DNA from: GCA-003244245 sp963712995
GTDB taxonomy: Bacteria; Actinomycetota; Actinomycetes; Mycobacteriales; Pseudonocardiaceae
Reading direction: 5' to 3'
DNA length: 64,000 nt
Assembly: GCA_963712995.1 (NCBI GenBank)
Contig: CAVQKH010000022.1
Coordinates: 1 to 64,000, forward strand
Below, piece by piece: positions 7,584 through 16,835 of the stretch. Numbering within the stretch: the first letter of the stretch is position 1; every line of letters starts with the position of its first letter. The notes below the pieces were generated by a model that saw only the letters and a list, made by a program, of their open reading frames with translations, was not told the origin of the DNA and did no database searches. Position numbers and translations under genes: made by a program.

Positions 7584-9426
7584 GTGGTGATTGAGGGGTG
7601 GATGATTCTGCCGGATCGGCCGGATGCTCGGCGGGTGGTGGCTGGGTGCTTGTCGCTGTCGCGGTGGGTGCTCACGCACGCGTCGGGGAGTCCGTGGCTG
7701 GTGGGCAGCCTCGATCGGGATGAGCTCACCCTGGCATCGGTGGGGTCGGTGCGGGTGGCGGTGATCGGGTCGTGTCCGGTCACCGCCACCCGGCTCAGCG
7801 AGCTGGTGGCGGGGGTGCGGTCGGTCGCGGGGTTGGATGTGGTGGTGGAGGTGTTGCCGGGGTGTTGGCATTTGGTGGCCTCGGTGGATGGTGTGGTGCG
7901 GGTGCAGGGCAGCCTGAGTGGGTTGCGTCGGGTGTTTCATACCCGGGTTGGGGGGGTGCCGGTCGCGGGTGAGCGGGCTGATGTGCTCGCGAGGGTGGCT
8001 GGTGCGGGGGTGGATGAGCAGGCACTGGCGGTGCGGGTGGCTTGTGGGTCCCAGGTGCCGCCCCCGTTGGGTGAGCGCAGTGTGTGGCGGGGTGTGCAGG
8101 CGCTGGCCCCGGATCACTATCTCAGGATCGACCCGGACGGCTCGGTGAGTGAGCTGCGGTGGTGGCGACCACCCCAGCCGCGGGTGCCCTTGGGTGTAGG
8201 CGCAAGCGCGGTGCGGGAAGCGCTGGAGGTGGCGGTGGCCGCGCGCAGACCCACGCGGGGGCGGCTGAGTGCGGATTTGTCAGGGGGGCTGGATTCGACC
8301 TCGCTGTGCTTTCTCGCCGCGCGAGCGGGCATGCCGGAGCTGGTGAGTTTCCGGTGGGCCGAGGCCGAAGCAGCCAACGATGACGCCATGTTCGCCGCCC
8401 ACGCTGCGGGCGAGCTGCCCCACGCTGAGCATTCTTGTCCTCCCGCAATCCGAGATGCCCAATATTTTTGCCGATACGGGTGATCCCGGTGATACCGAAG
8501 CGCCCTACCAGTTCACTCGGACTTTGGCCCGTACCCGGCATAACGCCGCGCTGCTGGCCTCCTACGGTTCCCGTTACCACTTGGCTGGAGACGGTGGTGA
8601 TGAGTTGTTCCACAGTCCCCTGGCCTATCTGCATCCGTTGTTGCGGCGGCGACCGCTCACCGCGATCCAGCACGTGCGCGGCTACCGGGCGTTGCACCGG
8701 TGGCCGTGGGGTGCCACCGTGGCGGCATTAGCCCACGGTGGGGGTCTGGGTGACTGGTGGCATCAGCAGGCCCAGCACCTGACTGCCGGGTCGCTGCCTC
8801 GCCACACGCCCGAGCTGGGTTGGGGTTACCCGTTGCGGTCACCGGTATGGGTCAGCCCTGCGGCCATCGACACCGCCCGGGCTGTGCTGCACTACACCGG
8901 TGAGCAGGCCCGGGCCCTGGCCGGCGATCGTGGCCAACACTTCGCCCTGGCCATCCTGCGGATCAACGGATTGCACTACCGGCAACTGTCTCGGGTGTTC
9001 GCCACTACCGGGCTGCGGCTGGAGTTGCCCTATTTTGACGATCGGGTCATCGAGACCGCACTCGCGGTCCGAGCGCATGAACGCACCACCCCCTGGCGGT
9101 ACAAGCCGCTGTTGGTTGAGGCGATGCGCGGAATCCTGCCCGAGGTGATCGCCGCCCGCACCACCAAAGGAGAATTCAGCGCAGACACTCGCATTGGGTT
9201 GCGCCGCCACCTCCCGGACATCCTGGAGGTTTTCGCTGATTCCGCGCTGGCCGCCCACGGCTTGATCAACCCCGACCTGCTGCGTCGTGAGCTGCTAGCA
9301 CCCCAGGTCGACAACACCGCAGTGGCCTTCGTGGAAGACCTGCTGGGCTGCGAGACCTGGCTACGTACCACCCAGCGGCCCCCACCCCCCACCGGGAGGA
9401 CCAGTGCCACCGCGGCTGCACCCTGA
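7584..9426 (+). CDS. Lasso cyclase (asparagine synthetase-like), one frameshift
   Basis: The product, about 614 residues once the frame is repaired, adenylates the core Asp9 side chain and closes the macrolactam. The C-terminal ATP-pyrophosphatase signature SGGLDST is present near residue 232, followed by 'YHLAGDGGDELFHSPLAYL'. The N-terminal glutaminase-like domain lacks the catalytic Cys, as expected for lasso cyclases. The frame breaks near 8432, where an extra T ('GAGCATTCTTGTC') shifts it; dropping one T restores 'HAEHLVLPQSEMPN'. Start codon GTG 7584 or 7587 is inferred; it is 28 bases after the precursor. The break may be a sequencing error. Confidence 0.85.
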
Positions 9427-9664
9427 GATCGCCACTACCGACACCGATGACGGTCTGGTCCTGCTCGATGAGCGCACCGGGCGGTACTGGCAGCTCAACC
9501 CCACCGGCGCCCACGTCCTACACGCCCTGCTGGCGGGCCAGCATCCCGAGCAGATCGCCCACGACCTCGCCACCCGCTACCGCACCGATCTCCAGCAAGC
9601 CCACCGCGACGTCGCCGCCCTCATCGATCACCTCCATGCCGCGAAGCTGGTGGTGGCATCCTGA
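9404..9664 (+). CDS. Lasso RRE protein (PqqD-like, B1)
   Basis: An 86-residue PqqD-like protein with 'DGLVLLDERTGRYWQLNPTGAHVLHALLAG' (residues about 17-46), the winged-helix region that binds the precursor leader and presents it to the peptidase. GTG start with GGGAGGA just upstream, overlapping the cyclase 3' end by 23 bases; its stop overlaps the peptidase ATG (ATGA). Split B1/B2 proteins are typical of actinobacterial lasso clusters. Confidence 0.9.
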   Translation: MPPRLHPEIATTDTDDGLVLLDERTGRYWQLNPTGAHVLHALLAGQHPEQIAHDLATRYRTDLQQAHRDVAALIDHLHAAKLVVAS

Positions 9665-10095
9665 TGAGCGTTCCCGTCACCCTGGAACACCAGCATCGGC
9701 TCCCGCCACACCGTCGCATCCTGGCGCTGCTGGCGGTAGGGGCCGCCCGGCTGCTGACCGGCCTGCGCCCCCATCAGCTGCGCCGGGTGCTCGAATTCGC
9801 TCGCCGCGGCGCCCGGCCCGCCACACCGCAGGAAGCGCTTGCCGCCCGCCAGGCGGTGGTTGCGGTGAGCTTGCGCTGTGCGGGTAAAGGCTGCCTGCAA
9901 CGCTCCATCGCCGCCGTCCTCTACTGCCGCGCCCGTGGTCGCTGGCCGACCTGGTGCACCGGGGTGCGTACCCATCCCTTCGCCGCTCACGCCTGGATCC
10001 AAGTCGACGACCAGCCGATCGGTGAACCCCACCCCGCCGGCTACTACCGAACCCTGCTCACCGTGCCCCCACCCCGCCCGCACGATGACTGGTGA
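9664..10095 (+). CDS. Lasso leader peptidase (transglutaminase-like, B2)
   Basis: A 143-residue cysteine protease of transglutaminase fold with the catalytic triad Cys77 (GKGCLQRS), His109 (FAAHAW) and Asp115 (QVDD). It removes the leader after Leu26 of the precursor, delivered by the RRE protein. Translation is coupled to the upstream gene by ATGA. Length and motif spacing are normal for the family. Confidence 0.9.
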   Translation: MSVPVTLEHQHRLPPHRRILALLAVGAARLLTGLRPHQLRRVLEFARRGARPATPQEALAARQAVVAVSLRCAGKGCLQRSIAAVLYCRARGRWPTWCTGVRTHPFAAHAWIQVDDQPIGEPHPAGYYRTLLTVPPPRPHDDW

Positions 10096-10122
10096 CCTCT
10101 CGACGCTGCGCCGGGTGGCGGG

Positions 10123-11928
10123 TTGTTCCGGTCCTATCGGGGCCGACTGGTGGTGCTGGGGCTGGTGGTGGTCCTGACCGCGGTGCTGGAGGTGGGCAGC
10201 CTGCTGCTCATCAAACCCGTGTTCGACAATGCGCTGTTCTGCCCCCAGGACTGCCCGAACCTGCCGCTGTTGTTCTGGCTCATCGGGGCGATGGTCGCGA
10301 TTCCGGTGGTGGCGGGAGTGCTGGGGCTCGCCCAACCGTACCTGGCCAACCTGGTGGGGCAGCGGGTGATGCGGGATCTGCGGGATGCCCTCTATGTCCA
10401 CCTGCAACGGATGTCGTTGCGGTTTTTCACTCAGACCAAGACCGGGGAGATCCAGTCCCGGCTGGCCAACGACGTCGGCGGTGTGCAGCGGGTGGTCACC
10501 GAAACCGCCTCATTGCTCCTGATGCACCTCGTGACCTTGGTGAGCGCGCTCGGGGCCATGCTGCTGCTGTCCTGGCAACTCACCGTCCTCTCGCTGGCAC
10601 TGATGCCGCTGTTCGTCTGGTTGACCGAGCGGGTCGGGCGGGCGCGGCGCGTGGTGGGATCGCGTACCCAGGAGACCATGGCTGAGCTCTCCGTGCTCAC
10701 CGAAGAGACACTCTCAGTCTCCGGTGCCCTGCTCTCGCGGACCTTCGGCCGCCGCCGTGAGGAGATCACCCGGTTCCGCAGGCTCAACACCCACCTCGCC
10801 GACCTCCAAGTTCACCAGGAGATGATCGGCCAGCGCTTCTTCATGGCCATGCGGATCTTCTTCGCGGTGATGCCAGCACTCGCCTACCTCCTCACCGGTC
10901 TCCTCACCAGCCCAAGCCCCCATCCCAGCCCCACCAACGCTACGGTCGCGACCCACCTCAGTGCCGGCACGCTCGTAGCCTTCACCACCCTGCAGATCCA
11001 GCTGTTCCCCCCGATCTACGCCCTGCTCCAAGCCACCGTCCAGGTACAAGCCTCCCTCGCGCTCTTCGAACGGATTTTCGACTACCTCGACCTCCCCCAC
11101 GACATCCTCGAGGCCCCCCACGCCATCGCCCTCCCACCCCAACAGGTCCGCGGCGCGATCAGCCTGCGTAACGTCTCCTTCCGCTATCCCACCACCGACG
11201 GAACAGCAGAGCCCAGCCACTGCGCACTCACCAACCTGAGCCTGGAGATCAAATCCGGTCAGCTCGCGGCCATCGTCGGGGCCAGCGGTTCCGGTAAAAC
11301 AACCCTGTCCTACCTGCTAGCCCGGCTCTATGACGTCACCGAGGGCGCGGTACTCATCGACGGGCACGACGTGCGCGACATCCGGCTCGACTCACTGACC
11401 GCCATGATCGGGATGGTCACCCAAGAGACCCACCTCTTCCACGCCTCCATCCGGAACAACCTGCGCTACGGCGATCCACACGCCACCGACGACCAGCTTG
11501 AGGCCGCCGCCCGCGCCGCCGCGATCCACCACCGAATCCTCCAACTCGACAATGGTTACGACACCCTCGTCGGCGAACGCGGCTACCGCCTCTCCGGCGG
11601 CGAAAAACAACGACTCGCCATCGCCCGACTGATTCTCAAAAACCCCAGAATCCTGATCCTGGACGAGGCCACCTCCGCACTAGACACCACCAACGAACGA
11701 CTCGTGCACCACGCACTCACACCCCTCATGGCAGGCCGCACCACAATAGCGATCGCCCACCGGCTGAGCACCATCCAAACCGCCGACATCATCTTCGTCC
11801 TCAACCACGGACACCTCGCCGAACACGGCACCCACACCGAACTCCTCCACCGCGGCGGCATCTACACCCAGCTCTACCACCACCAATTTGCCACCAGTCC
11901 AATACCCCACGGCGCGCTCAACCCCTGA
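10123..11928 (+). CDS. Lasso peptide ABC exporter (membrane-ATPase fusion)
   Basis: A 601-residue half-transporter: six membrane helices in residues 1-310, then an ATPase with Walker A GASGSGKTT (about 385), signature LSGGEKQRL (about 489) and Walker B ILILDEATSALD (about 509). It should export the mature lasso peptide and provide immunity. The start is probably the TTG at 10123, since no better codon lies between it and the in-frame stop at 10093. It follows the peptidase by 27 bases and ends the operon; no isopeptidase gene follows. Confidence 0.9.
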   Translation: MFRSYRGRLVVLGLVVVLTAVLEVGSLLLIKPVFDNALFCPQDCPNLPLLFWLIGAMVAIPVVAGVLGLAQPYLANLVGQRVMRDLRDALYVHLQRMSLRFFTQTKTGEIQSRLANDVGGVQRVVTETASLLLMHLVTLVSALGAMLLLSWQLTVLSLALMPLFVWLTERVGRARRVVGSRTQETMAELSVLTEETLSVSGALLSRTFGRRREEITRFRRLNTHLADLQVHQEMIGQRFFMAMRIFFAVMPALAYLLTGLLTSPSPHPSPTNATVATHLSAGTLVAFTTLQIQLFPPIYALLQATVQVQASLALFERIFDYLDLPHDILEAPHAIALPPQQVRGAISLRNVSFRYPTTDGTAEPSHCALTNLSLEIKSGQLAAIVGASGSGKTTLSYLLARLYDVTEGAVLIDGHDVRDIRLDSLTAMIGMVTQETHLFHASIRNNLRYGDPHATDDQLEAAARAAAIHHRILQLDNGYDTLVGERGYRLSGGEKQRLAIARLILKNPRILILDEATSALDTTNERLVHHALTPLMAGRTTIAIAHRLSTIQTADIIFVLNHGHLAEHGTHTELLHRGGIYTQLYHHQFATSPIPHGALNP

Positions 11929-12141
11929 TGACCCACCCAACGTTTCCCCGAGGCAAAGGAACCATCAACGGACAGCAACAGCTGGTACCTCACGACCAGC
12001 TCAGCTAGTGGCTATGCCTGGAATTTCCTGCACGTCTCCTGACCGGCCGCCCCTCGCGCCAACTGCTGATCTCGCCACGGTCACCAATGCTCCCAAGAGC
12101 GACTCATTGCGGCACGTCATGGATGAACCGCGGTAATGGAA

Positions 12142-12185
12142 TGGAGCGGGTGACGGGAATCGAACCCGCGTCTAGAGCTTGGGAA
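12142..12185. repeat. att-like copy A of tRNA-Gly(CCC) 3' end
   Basis: This 44-bp sequence matches the 3' end of the tRNA-Gly gene (25492-25535), from the CCA end to the anticodon loop, with a single substitution (G to A at 12158). Similarity to copy B continues to the right for about 60 bp, but not to the tRNA itself, so A and B share an attP-type flank. The gap 11929-12452 has no gene I can support. Confidence 0.8.
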
Positions 12186-12452
12186 TCTGTCCATCCTGCC
12201 AGGCGATTGCGGCTGACCTGCGGGTGGCCTGCACCGCGGCGTACCGCAACGGCGGTGGCGGTTCTGCTCGGAGGACATCTGAGGGCCAGCAGATACCCGT
12301 GTGTCGGCGGATTCGTCATAGAAGATCGGCGTCGGAGGCGAGGGTCACACTGACGGCTGACGGGCTGGGCGGTCCTCGGTTGGTCGGTTTGGGCAGTATT
12401 GTCAGCGGATGACCAACCACGCCGATGCATTCTCTCTGGGTGTGCAAGCCTG

Positions 12453-13340
12453 ATGACGCAGCTAAGCGCCGGCCAGGAAGCTCTGCCTATCACCACGCTA
12501 CTGCCGGACACTGCCGCAGAACCCATCGTCATGTACGACGCCCACGCTGCCCTGTGCATCGGCCTGGTGGAGCGTGATGGCGCGTCCTTTATCGGTGAAG
12601 ACTGGGAACACCCCGGCAACTACATCCTGTTGGACCTTCCGGACCCGGACGGCAGGTGGGGCTGCTATGTGGGTAAGGCTCCTGGAGGCGTCCGCTCCCG
12701 GTTGCTGAGCCACCTACGGACCAAGGACCACTGGCGGCGGGCGCTGCTGATCCAGCGAGACACCACGCACGGATTCAACTCCGCGCAGGTGGGCTGGCTC
12801 GAAGGACGCCTCTATGACCTGCTCGATGCCGCCGAAGACGCCCATCTGCACAACGGCAACCGACCCAGCGACGAAACGCTGCCGTCCTTCGAGCGCGCCA
12901 TGCTCGAAGCATGCGTCCTGCCGATCAGTCGCATCCTGCGTCTCATCGGCTACGACCCGGCAACCGCCGACGACACCGGCACCATCACCACCGTCACCCG
13001 TCCACGGCGGACCAGCCGCTTCCGCGGCATCACGCTAAAGCAGATCGTCACGGCGGGCTTGCTCAATCCCGGTACACCAGTCGTCTCGACCAACGGAGCG
13101 TGGCCCGCATCCGGCGTCACCACCGCCGATGGTTGTATCGAGGTCAACGGCACCGCCTACGACGCACCAAGCGCCGCCGCCGTAGCAGTCAAAAACGGTC
13201 CCGCCAACGGCTGGGATTTCTGGGCCGTCAACGACCCCACCGGGCGCATCACCCTCGCGACCTTCCGCGCCCGCTACCTCGACCAGCAGACCAGCACAAC
13301 CATGCAAAGAGATTCAAACCCAAGGCCTTCTGATCCGTAG
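12453..13340 (+). CDS. GIY-YIG nuclease-like protein with C-terminal RAMA domain
   Basis: A protein of 295 residues. The first half has the GIY-YIG pattern: 'GNYILLDLP', 'GCYVGKA' seven residues later on the second strand, 'RSRLLSHLR' with the conserved Arg, and a catalytic-type Glu in 'GWLEGRLYDLL'. The last 85 residues match the RAMA domain ('LKQIVTAGLLNPGT', 'DGCIEVNGTAYDAPSAAAVAV', 'NGWDFWAV'), found next to DNA methylases and thought to sense DNA modification. So it may cut or sense modified DNA. It sits alone between two att copies. An in-frame GTG lies at 12399; ATG 12453 fits the domain start. Confidence 0.75.
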   Translation: MTQLSAGQEALPITTLLPDTAAEPIVMYDAHAALCIGLVERDGASFIGEDWEHPGNYILLDLPDPDGRWGCYVGKAPGGVRSRLLSHLRTKDHWRRALLIQRDTTHGFNSAQVGWLEGRLYDLLDAAEDAHLHNGNRPSDETLPSFERAMLEACVLPISRILRLIGYDPATADDTGTITTVTRPRRTSRFRGITLKQIVTAGLLNPGTPVVSTNGAWPASGVTTADGCIEVNGTAYDAPSAAAVAVKNGPANGWDFWAVNDPTGRITLATFRARYLDQQTSTTMQRDSNPRPSDP

Positions 13341-13594
13341 TCGCAGCCGCTACCCCGCTACTACCTGCTGGTTGTCCGTGATCAGGCCTCATCCTCCGGC
13401 CCAGGTCCGAGAGCGTTCGCGGCCGTCCGTAGTCGTTGATGTAGCGATTGATGTAGCAAAAATAGATCTCCGGTAGCCGCTTCGATCGACGGTGCGCCAG
13501 CCCGCCGCGCACCTGATTCTCAGTCAGCCGCTGGGGACCGACCGCACCATCGGTACCGGCGCTGGACACGAGCGAGCGCGATAAGATCCTGCCC

Positions 13595-13975
13595 GTGCCG
13601 GATGACGATGTTGAAGCGCGGGTTACCAGCCTTGAACAGGAGGTAGCGCGGCTTCGTGAGCAGATCGCCCTCACCGGCTCCGACGCTACGGCCGCCCGTG
13701 CCGACGCCGCTGCTGCCCGCGTGCTGGGTGCCGGTGCCGATCGTGACATCTCCGAGGTCCGTACTGAGCTGCGCGCCCACACCCAGACCCTCAACGCGTT
13801 GCGGGAGATCCAGTTAGAACAGGGCCAGCTGATGCGTGAGAGCTTCGCGTCGCAGCAGCGGAGAATCGGCGAACTGGAGCGAGAAATGCAAGGTGGATTC
13901 GCCACGATGGCCACCGGTATGGCCCAAATTACCGCGCTGCTCACGGAGATCAGAGGGTCCGAGCGCGACGGCTAA
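13595..13975 (+). CDS. Small coiled-coil protein
   Basis: A 126-residue protein, highly helical with heptad spacing ('VTSLEQEVARLREQIAL', 'EVRTELRAHTQTLNALREIQ', 'QQRRIGELEREMQGGF'). It looks like the cargo-type coiled-coil proteins common on actinobacterial integrative elements; function unknown. GTG start at 13595, no strong ribosome site. It is the second and last gene of the 1.9-kb att-bounded segment. The 250 bp before it hold two 'TTGATGTAGC' copies and no gene. Confidence 0.5.
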   Translation: MPDDDVEARVTSLEQEVARLREQIALTGSDATAARADAAAARVLGAGADRDISEVRTELRAHTQTLNALREIQLEQGQLMRESFASQQRRIGELEREMQGGFATMATGMAQITALLTEIRGSERDG

Positions 13976-14062
13976 CTGAGCAACGGCTGTCGTCTATCGG
14001 ATCATCTTTATCCGAATAGAGCCAGGTCTACGGAGGAGGTTATCTGGCCTGGGTTTTTGTAA

Positions 14063-14106
14063 TGGAGCGGGTGACGGGGATCGAACCCGCGTCTAGAGCT
14101 TGGGAA
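14063..14106. repeat. att copy B, left end of the AICE
   Basis: Identical over all 44 bp to the tRNA-Gly 3' end at 25492-25535. It marks the far end of the integrative element whose integrase lies next to the intact tRNA. Its right flank ('CTGACCTGCGG', 'GCCTGCACC') is shared with copy A. Confidence 0.85.
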
Positions 14107-14383
14107 TCTGTTTACCATGCCAGGTAATGCCCGCTGACCTGCGGATTGCCTGCACCTTGATACACCGCGGCTGACCGCCACTGACCCCTCCTTACAGCAC
14201 GTGGACAGCACGACCGGTGCGCATGACCCCGGCTCTGCATTGTCTCTGGTGGTGCTGGGTTGTCCGTCACCACGGGCGTCCGTTCGCTGCCAGGGTCGGG
14301 CCATGCTCTCTATCTATGTCCTTATATTCCGACCAGGGTTCTCACAGGCGGCGGATCTCCGACGATCTTGCACGCTGGGGGTC

Positions 14384-14524
14384 GTGGGGCATCTCGTCGA
14401 CCTGGCGCAGCCCGACCACACGGCAGCCCGGGGGCAGCCCTCAACACAACCAGCACAAACGTCGTCTGGCTCTGCCCCCGGGCTGCCGTGTGGTAGCCCT
14501 TGGGGGGTCGAGGAGATGCCCCAC
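14384..14524. other. Large imperfect hairpin / cruciform
   Basis: An inner perfect 22-bp inverted repeat (14416-14437 with 14472-14493) is enclosed by an outer 17-bp repeat with one mismatch (14384-14400 with 14508-14524), separated by internal loops of about 15 bases. The terminal loop is 34 bases. It lies in gene-free sequence near the left end of the AICE. A single-strand origin, a conjugation locus or a structured RNA are all possible. Confidence 0.65.
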
Positions 14525-15502
14525 CCCGCTCACCCGACCTCAACCCGCAGCAGTGCTCGACGCTGGCCATCTCGGAGACCTGCCTGCCCGGCGAGGGCAC
14601 GGTCCTGAGATTGACAAGATCTTGAGGACTCAGAGTACCACCGTGCAAAGGTGCGGACTATCACACGGCGTGAGCTGGGAAGCGTTCTAATGTACGATCA
14701 GTGAGATTCTGACCGTCATCGCCGTTGGTTCCCCGTGGGAACGGGCACGCACGGGGCATGAGCCAAGATCGACTCGACAGTGAGCGTGGGTGAGCGTGAT
14801 CGGGAGTGTTCCAACGTCGCCTCGCCACTCCGAAGTACCGGCCATGTCCCTGCTCGTCCCCGTTCCCTCGTCCTGGCCGCCTTGCTCGTCGCGGCGGTGG
14901 TGTCAATGGTGGCGCTTGCGCCATCGCGTGAGCGACGCCGTCAGGCGCCATTGACTCCACCGGTGCGACGTGGACGATCTCCGGCCGAGTGAGCGGTAAC
15001 TTTGAATCCAAGGATTCTCGAAACGCTGTTGTGGGTGTTTGTGGCTGGCACCGATTACTGAAAATGTACGTCTATCTCCAGTTGAGGCCCGGCCGGGGTG
15101 GGACTCGGTGCAGCCCGTAGGGTCGCCACTTCACGGGCTAGCGCGCGAATCCTCAGAGCCGATAGACACCATCATTTCGTGCTGGCTGCACCCGTTCGTG
15201 AATACCGCTACTCAGGCCACGCGCGGCCCGGTCGGCGTCGACGGCGGGGAGCCGGTGGGGCACGATGACCCGTGATTGTGTCCCGCGATGACGTTCAAGC
15301 GGCACAGCGTCTTGCTGGCCAGGCCCACCAAGTTCGGTACGTTTCTGGGGGGAGCCTTGGCGCGAGGCCATACAGTGGATCACCCGAGGAGGTTCGGTCG
15401 GCGCCGCGGCTGGCCGGTGTGCCCAGGCTCACCACACCGTGGCAGGACACCATCTCGACCAACAGGAGGCTGGCGCCAGCGCACGGCCAATCTAGATGGT
15501 GA
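14525..15502. other. No supportable gene
   Basis: Several short frames are open here, but none has a recognisable domain or a convincing ribosome site; one at 14780 contains a hydrophobic stretch only. Probably degraded or non-coding element sequence. Confidence 0.4.
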
Positions 15503-15769
15503 TTGCGCGTTCGAAGTGGACTACCAACTCTGTGTCACCGCTGTCGGCTTGGCTGGGTCGAGGAGCCCTACACCCTGCTCCGCTACCAGCGGTGCGGACT
15601 GGCCACCGCGGGCCTCGCCGCGTTACGCGCCGAGCATCCCGGCTTCCACTGGCACACCCTCGGTGGTCACTTCCGCGACTCGCAGCTGTTCTGGGCCGCG
15701 GTCGGCGCTGGTGTCCCTGGCGGCTACGAAAGGCGTGGACTCTGCCCGCACGTGAAGACCAGCGGATGA
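15503..15769 (+). pseudogene. Fragment of a GNAT-type acetyltransferase
   Basis: The frame contains 'RYQRCGLATAGLAALRAEHPG' and 'HFRDSQLFWAAVGAGVPGGYERRGLCPHV', the acetyl-CoA-binding R/Q-x-x-G-x-A/G loop and the C-terminal strand of GNAT enzymes. The N-terminal half of the fold is missing, so this is a 3' remnant. It lies within the AICE cargo region. Confidence 0.5.
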
Positions 15770-15896
15770 TCCCAGCCTCTGACCACTGCGTGACACGCGA
15801 CGAGGCGTTACCTGAGCCATGGGATCAGAGTGCCCCGCACTTCGCGTGCCCCTGGCCCTGGTTCGAGTGCCTAGTCGCTGCGAACTGGACCGGAAA

Positions 15897-16319
15897 TTAG
15901 ATCCGCTTACCTTGGGTGATGTCGGGCAACGGCCCCTCGGGCGGTCTCGGGTCATCCCCCACGGGTCCGTTAGCTCCTCGCAGGCTAGGCGGGCTCTCGC
16001 CGTGACCGACCGTGGCCGAGGGGTTCGATAATTGTTGTTGTGGTGGTGGAACGGGGTGACCCGGTGCGCGAGAGCCCGAGGACTGATGGTGTTGGTTGCT
16101 CGGCTGTCTTTTGAAAAAGGCCGAGGCAGCCGCCATGTTCTCGGGGATTTTTTGTTTGAGGTCTGTGAGTATTTTCCACATTGTCTTTACGTACGGTGAT
16201 ATTAGCGTGTGGCACCCAGTTATGAAGTTGGTAATTAACTCACGTAGCGCACTGAATACTGCGGGATAGTCCGGAGCACGCTCTTGGCGTTGGCCATCGA
16301 CCTCAGGGTGTTCGCTCAT
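15897..16319 (-). CDS. Hypothetical protein
   Basis: A possible 140-residue product with a helical, comparatively AT-rich N-terminal half ('VFSALRELITNFITG…MWKILTDLKQKIPENM') and a low-complexity Pro/Gln/Ser tail. No family recognised and the ribosome site is weak. The N-terminal half is more convincing than the tail, which may be non-coding. Confidence 0.25.
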   Translation of the reverse strand: MSEHPEVDGQRQERAPDYPAVFSALRELITNFITGCHTLISPYVKTMWKILTDLKQKIPENMAAASAFFKRQPSNQHHQSSGSRAPGHPVPPPQQQLSNPSATVGHGESPPSLRGANGPVGDDPRPPEGPLPDITQGKRI

Positions 16320-16835
16320 CCCCGTTGACCCTTCATGTAGCTCGCAAGTTCGAGGGTACGCGCAGGTGAGCGTGGGTGTCAGTCACACGGCTACCGCTGG
16401 GTATGCCGATCGTGATCGTCTACTCCGTGTTTGGCCGGCTGGCGATCGTGGATGATCTTGTATACAGGGGCTCGTGTGGCATCGGTCAACCTTCGAGCAG
16501 CTCGTTGCCGGTCCCGGCTCCTCGTGCCCGTCGCACTGCTCACATCGATCATGTGACACGGTATCGGCGCCGAAGTGCACGATCGCAATGTTGACGCGGG
16601 CCCGGCAGACCCTCCGACTTCGGCTTGAACGAGGAGCTCCCTGTTGTGGCCAGTGCTCGTCATGATCTTTTGTGTCTCATCCGGTTCGGGTGTGCGGCCC
16701 GGGCGCGTCGGCCGGGAGCGGAGCGGCAAGGCCGAGCGCGCAGGAGGGCCGTGTCCGGCCCGCCAGGGCCGGCTTGATCTCATAGAGGGGAATTCGGCAA
16801 CGACGCACTGTGGCAGTGCTGCGACTCTGAGTGAG
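16320..16835. other. No supportable gene
   Basis: Only short overlapping frames occur on both strands, without domain signatures. A GC-rich stretch around 16690-16780 has several GGCC-rich segments that can pair weakly. Confidence 0.35.

Noticed and set aside
10092..10685. Separate gene starting at the GTG at 10092
   Set aside because: This frame shows no domain, while the overlapping TTG-started frame is a perfect ABC transporter.
12142..12185. Second and third tRNA-Gly genes at 12.14 and 14.06 kb
   Set aside because: Only the 3' part up to the anticodon loop is present; the 5' acceptor strand and D-arm are missing, so they are att copies, not tRNAs.
14780..14992. Small membrane protein at 14.8 kb
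   Set aside because: One hydrophobic stretch only, weak ribosome site, no conserved pattern, and surrounding sequence looks non-coding.
16690..16780. Riboswitch or structured RNA in the GC-rich stretch
   Set aside because: Pairings are short and ambiguous, with no recognisable conserved core.
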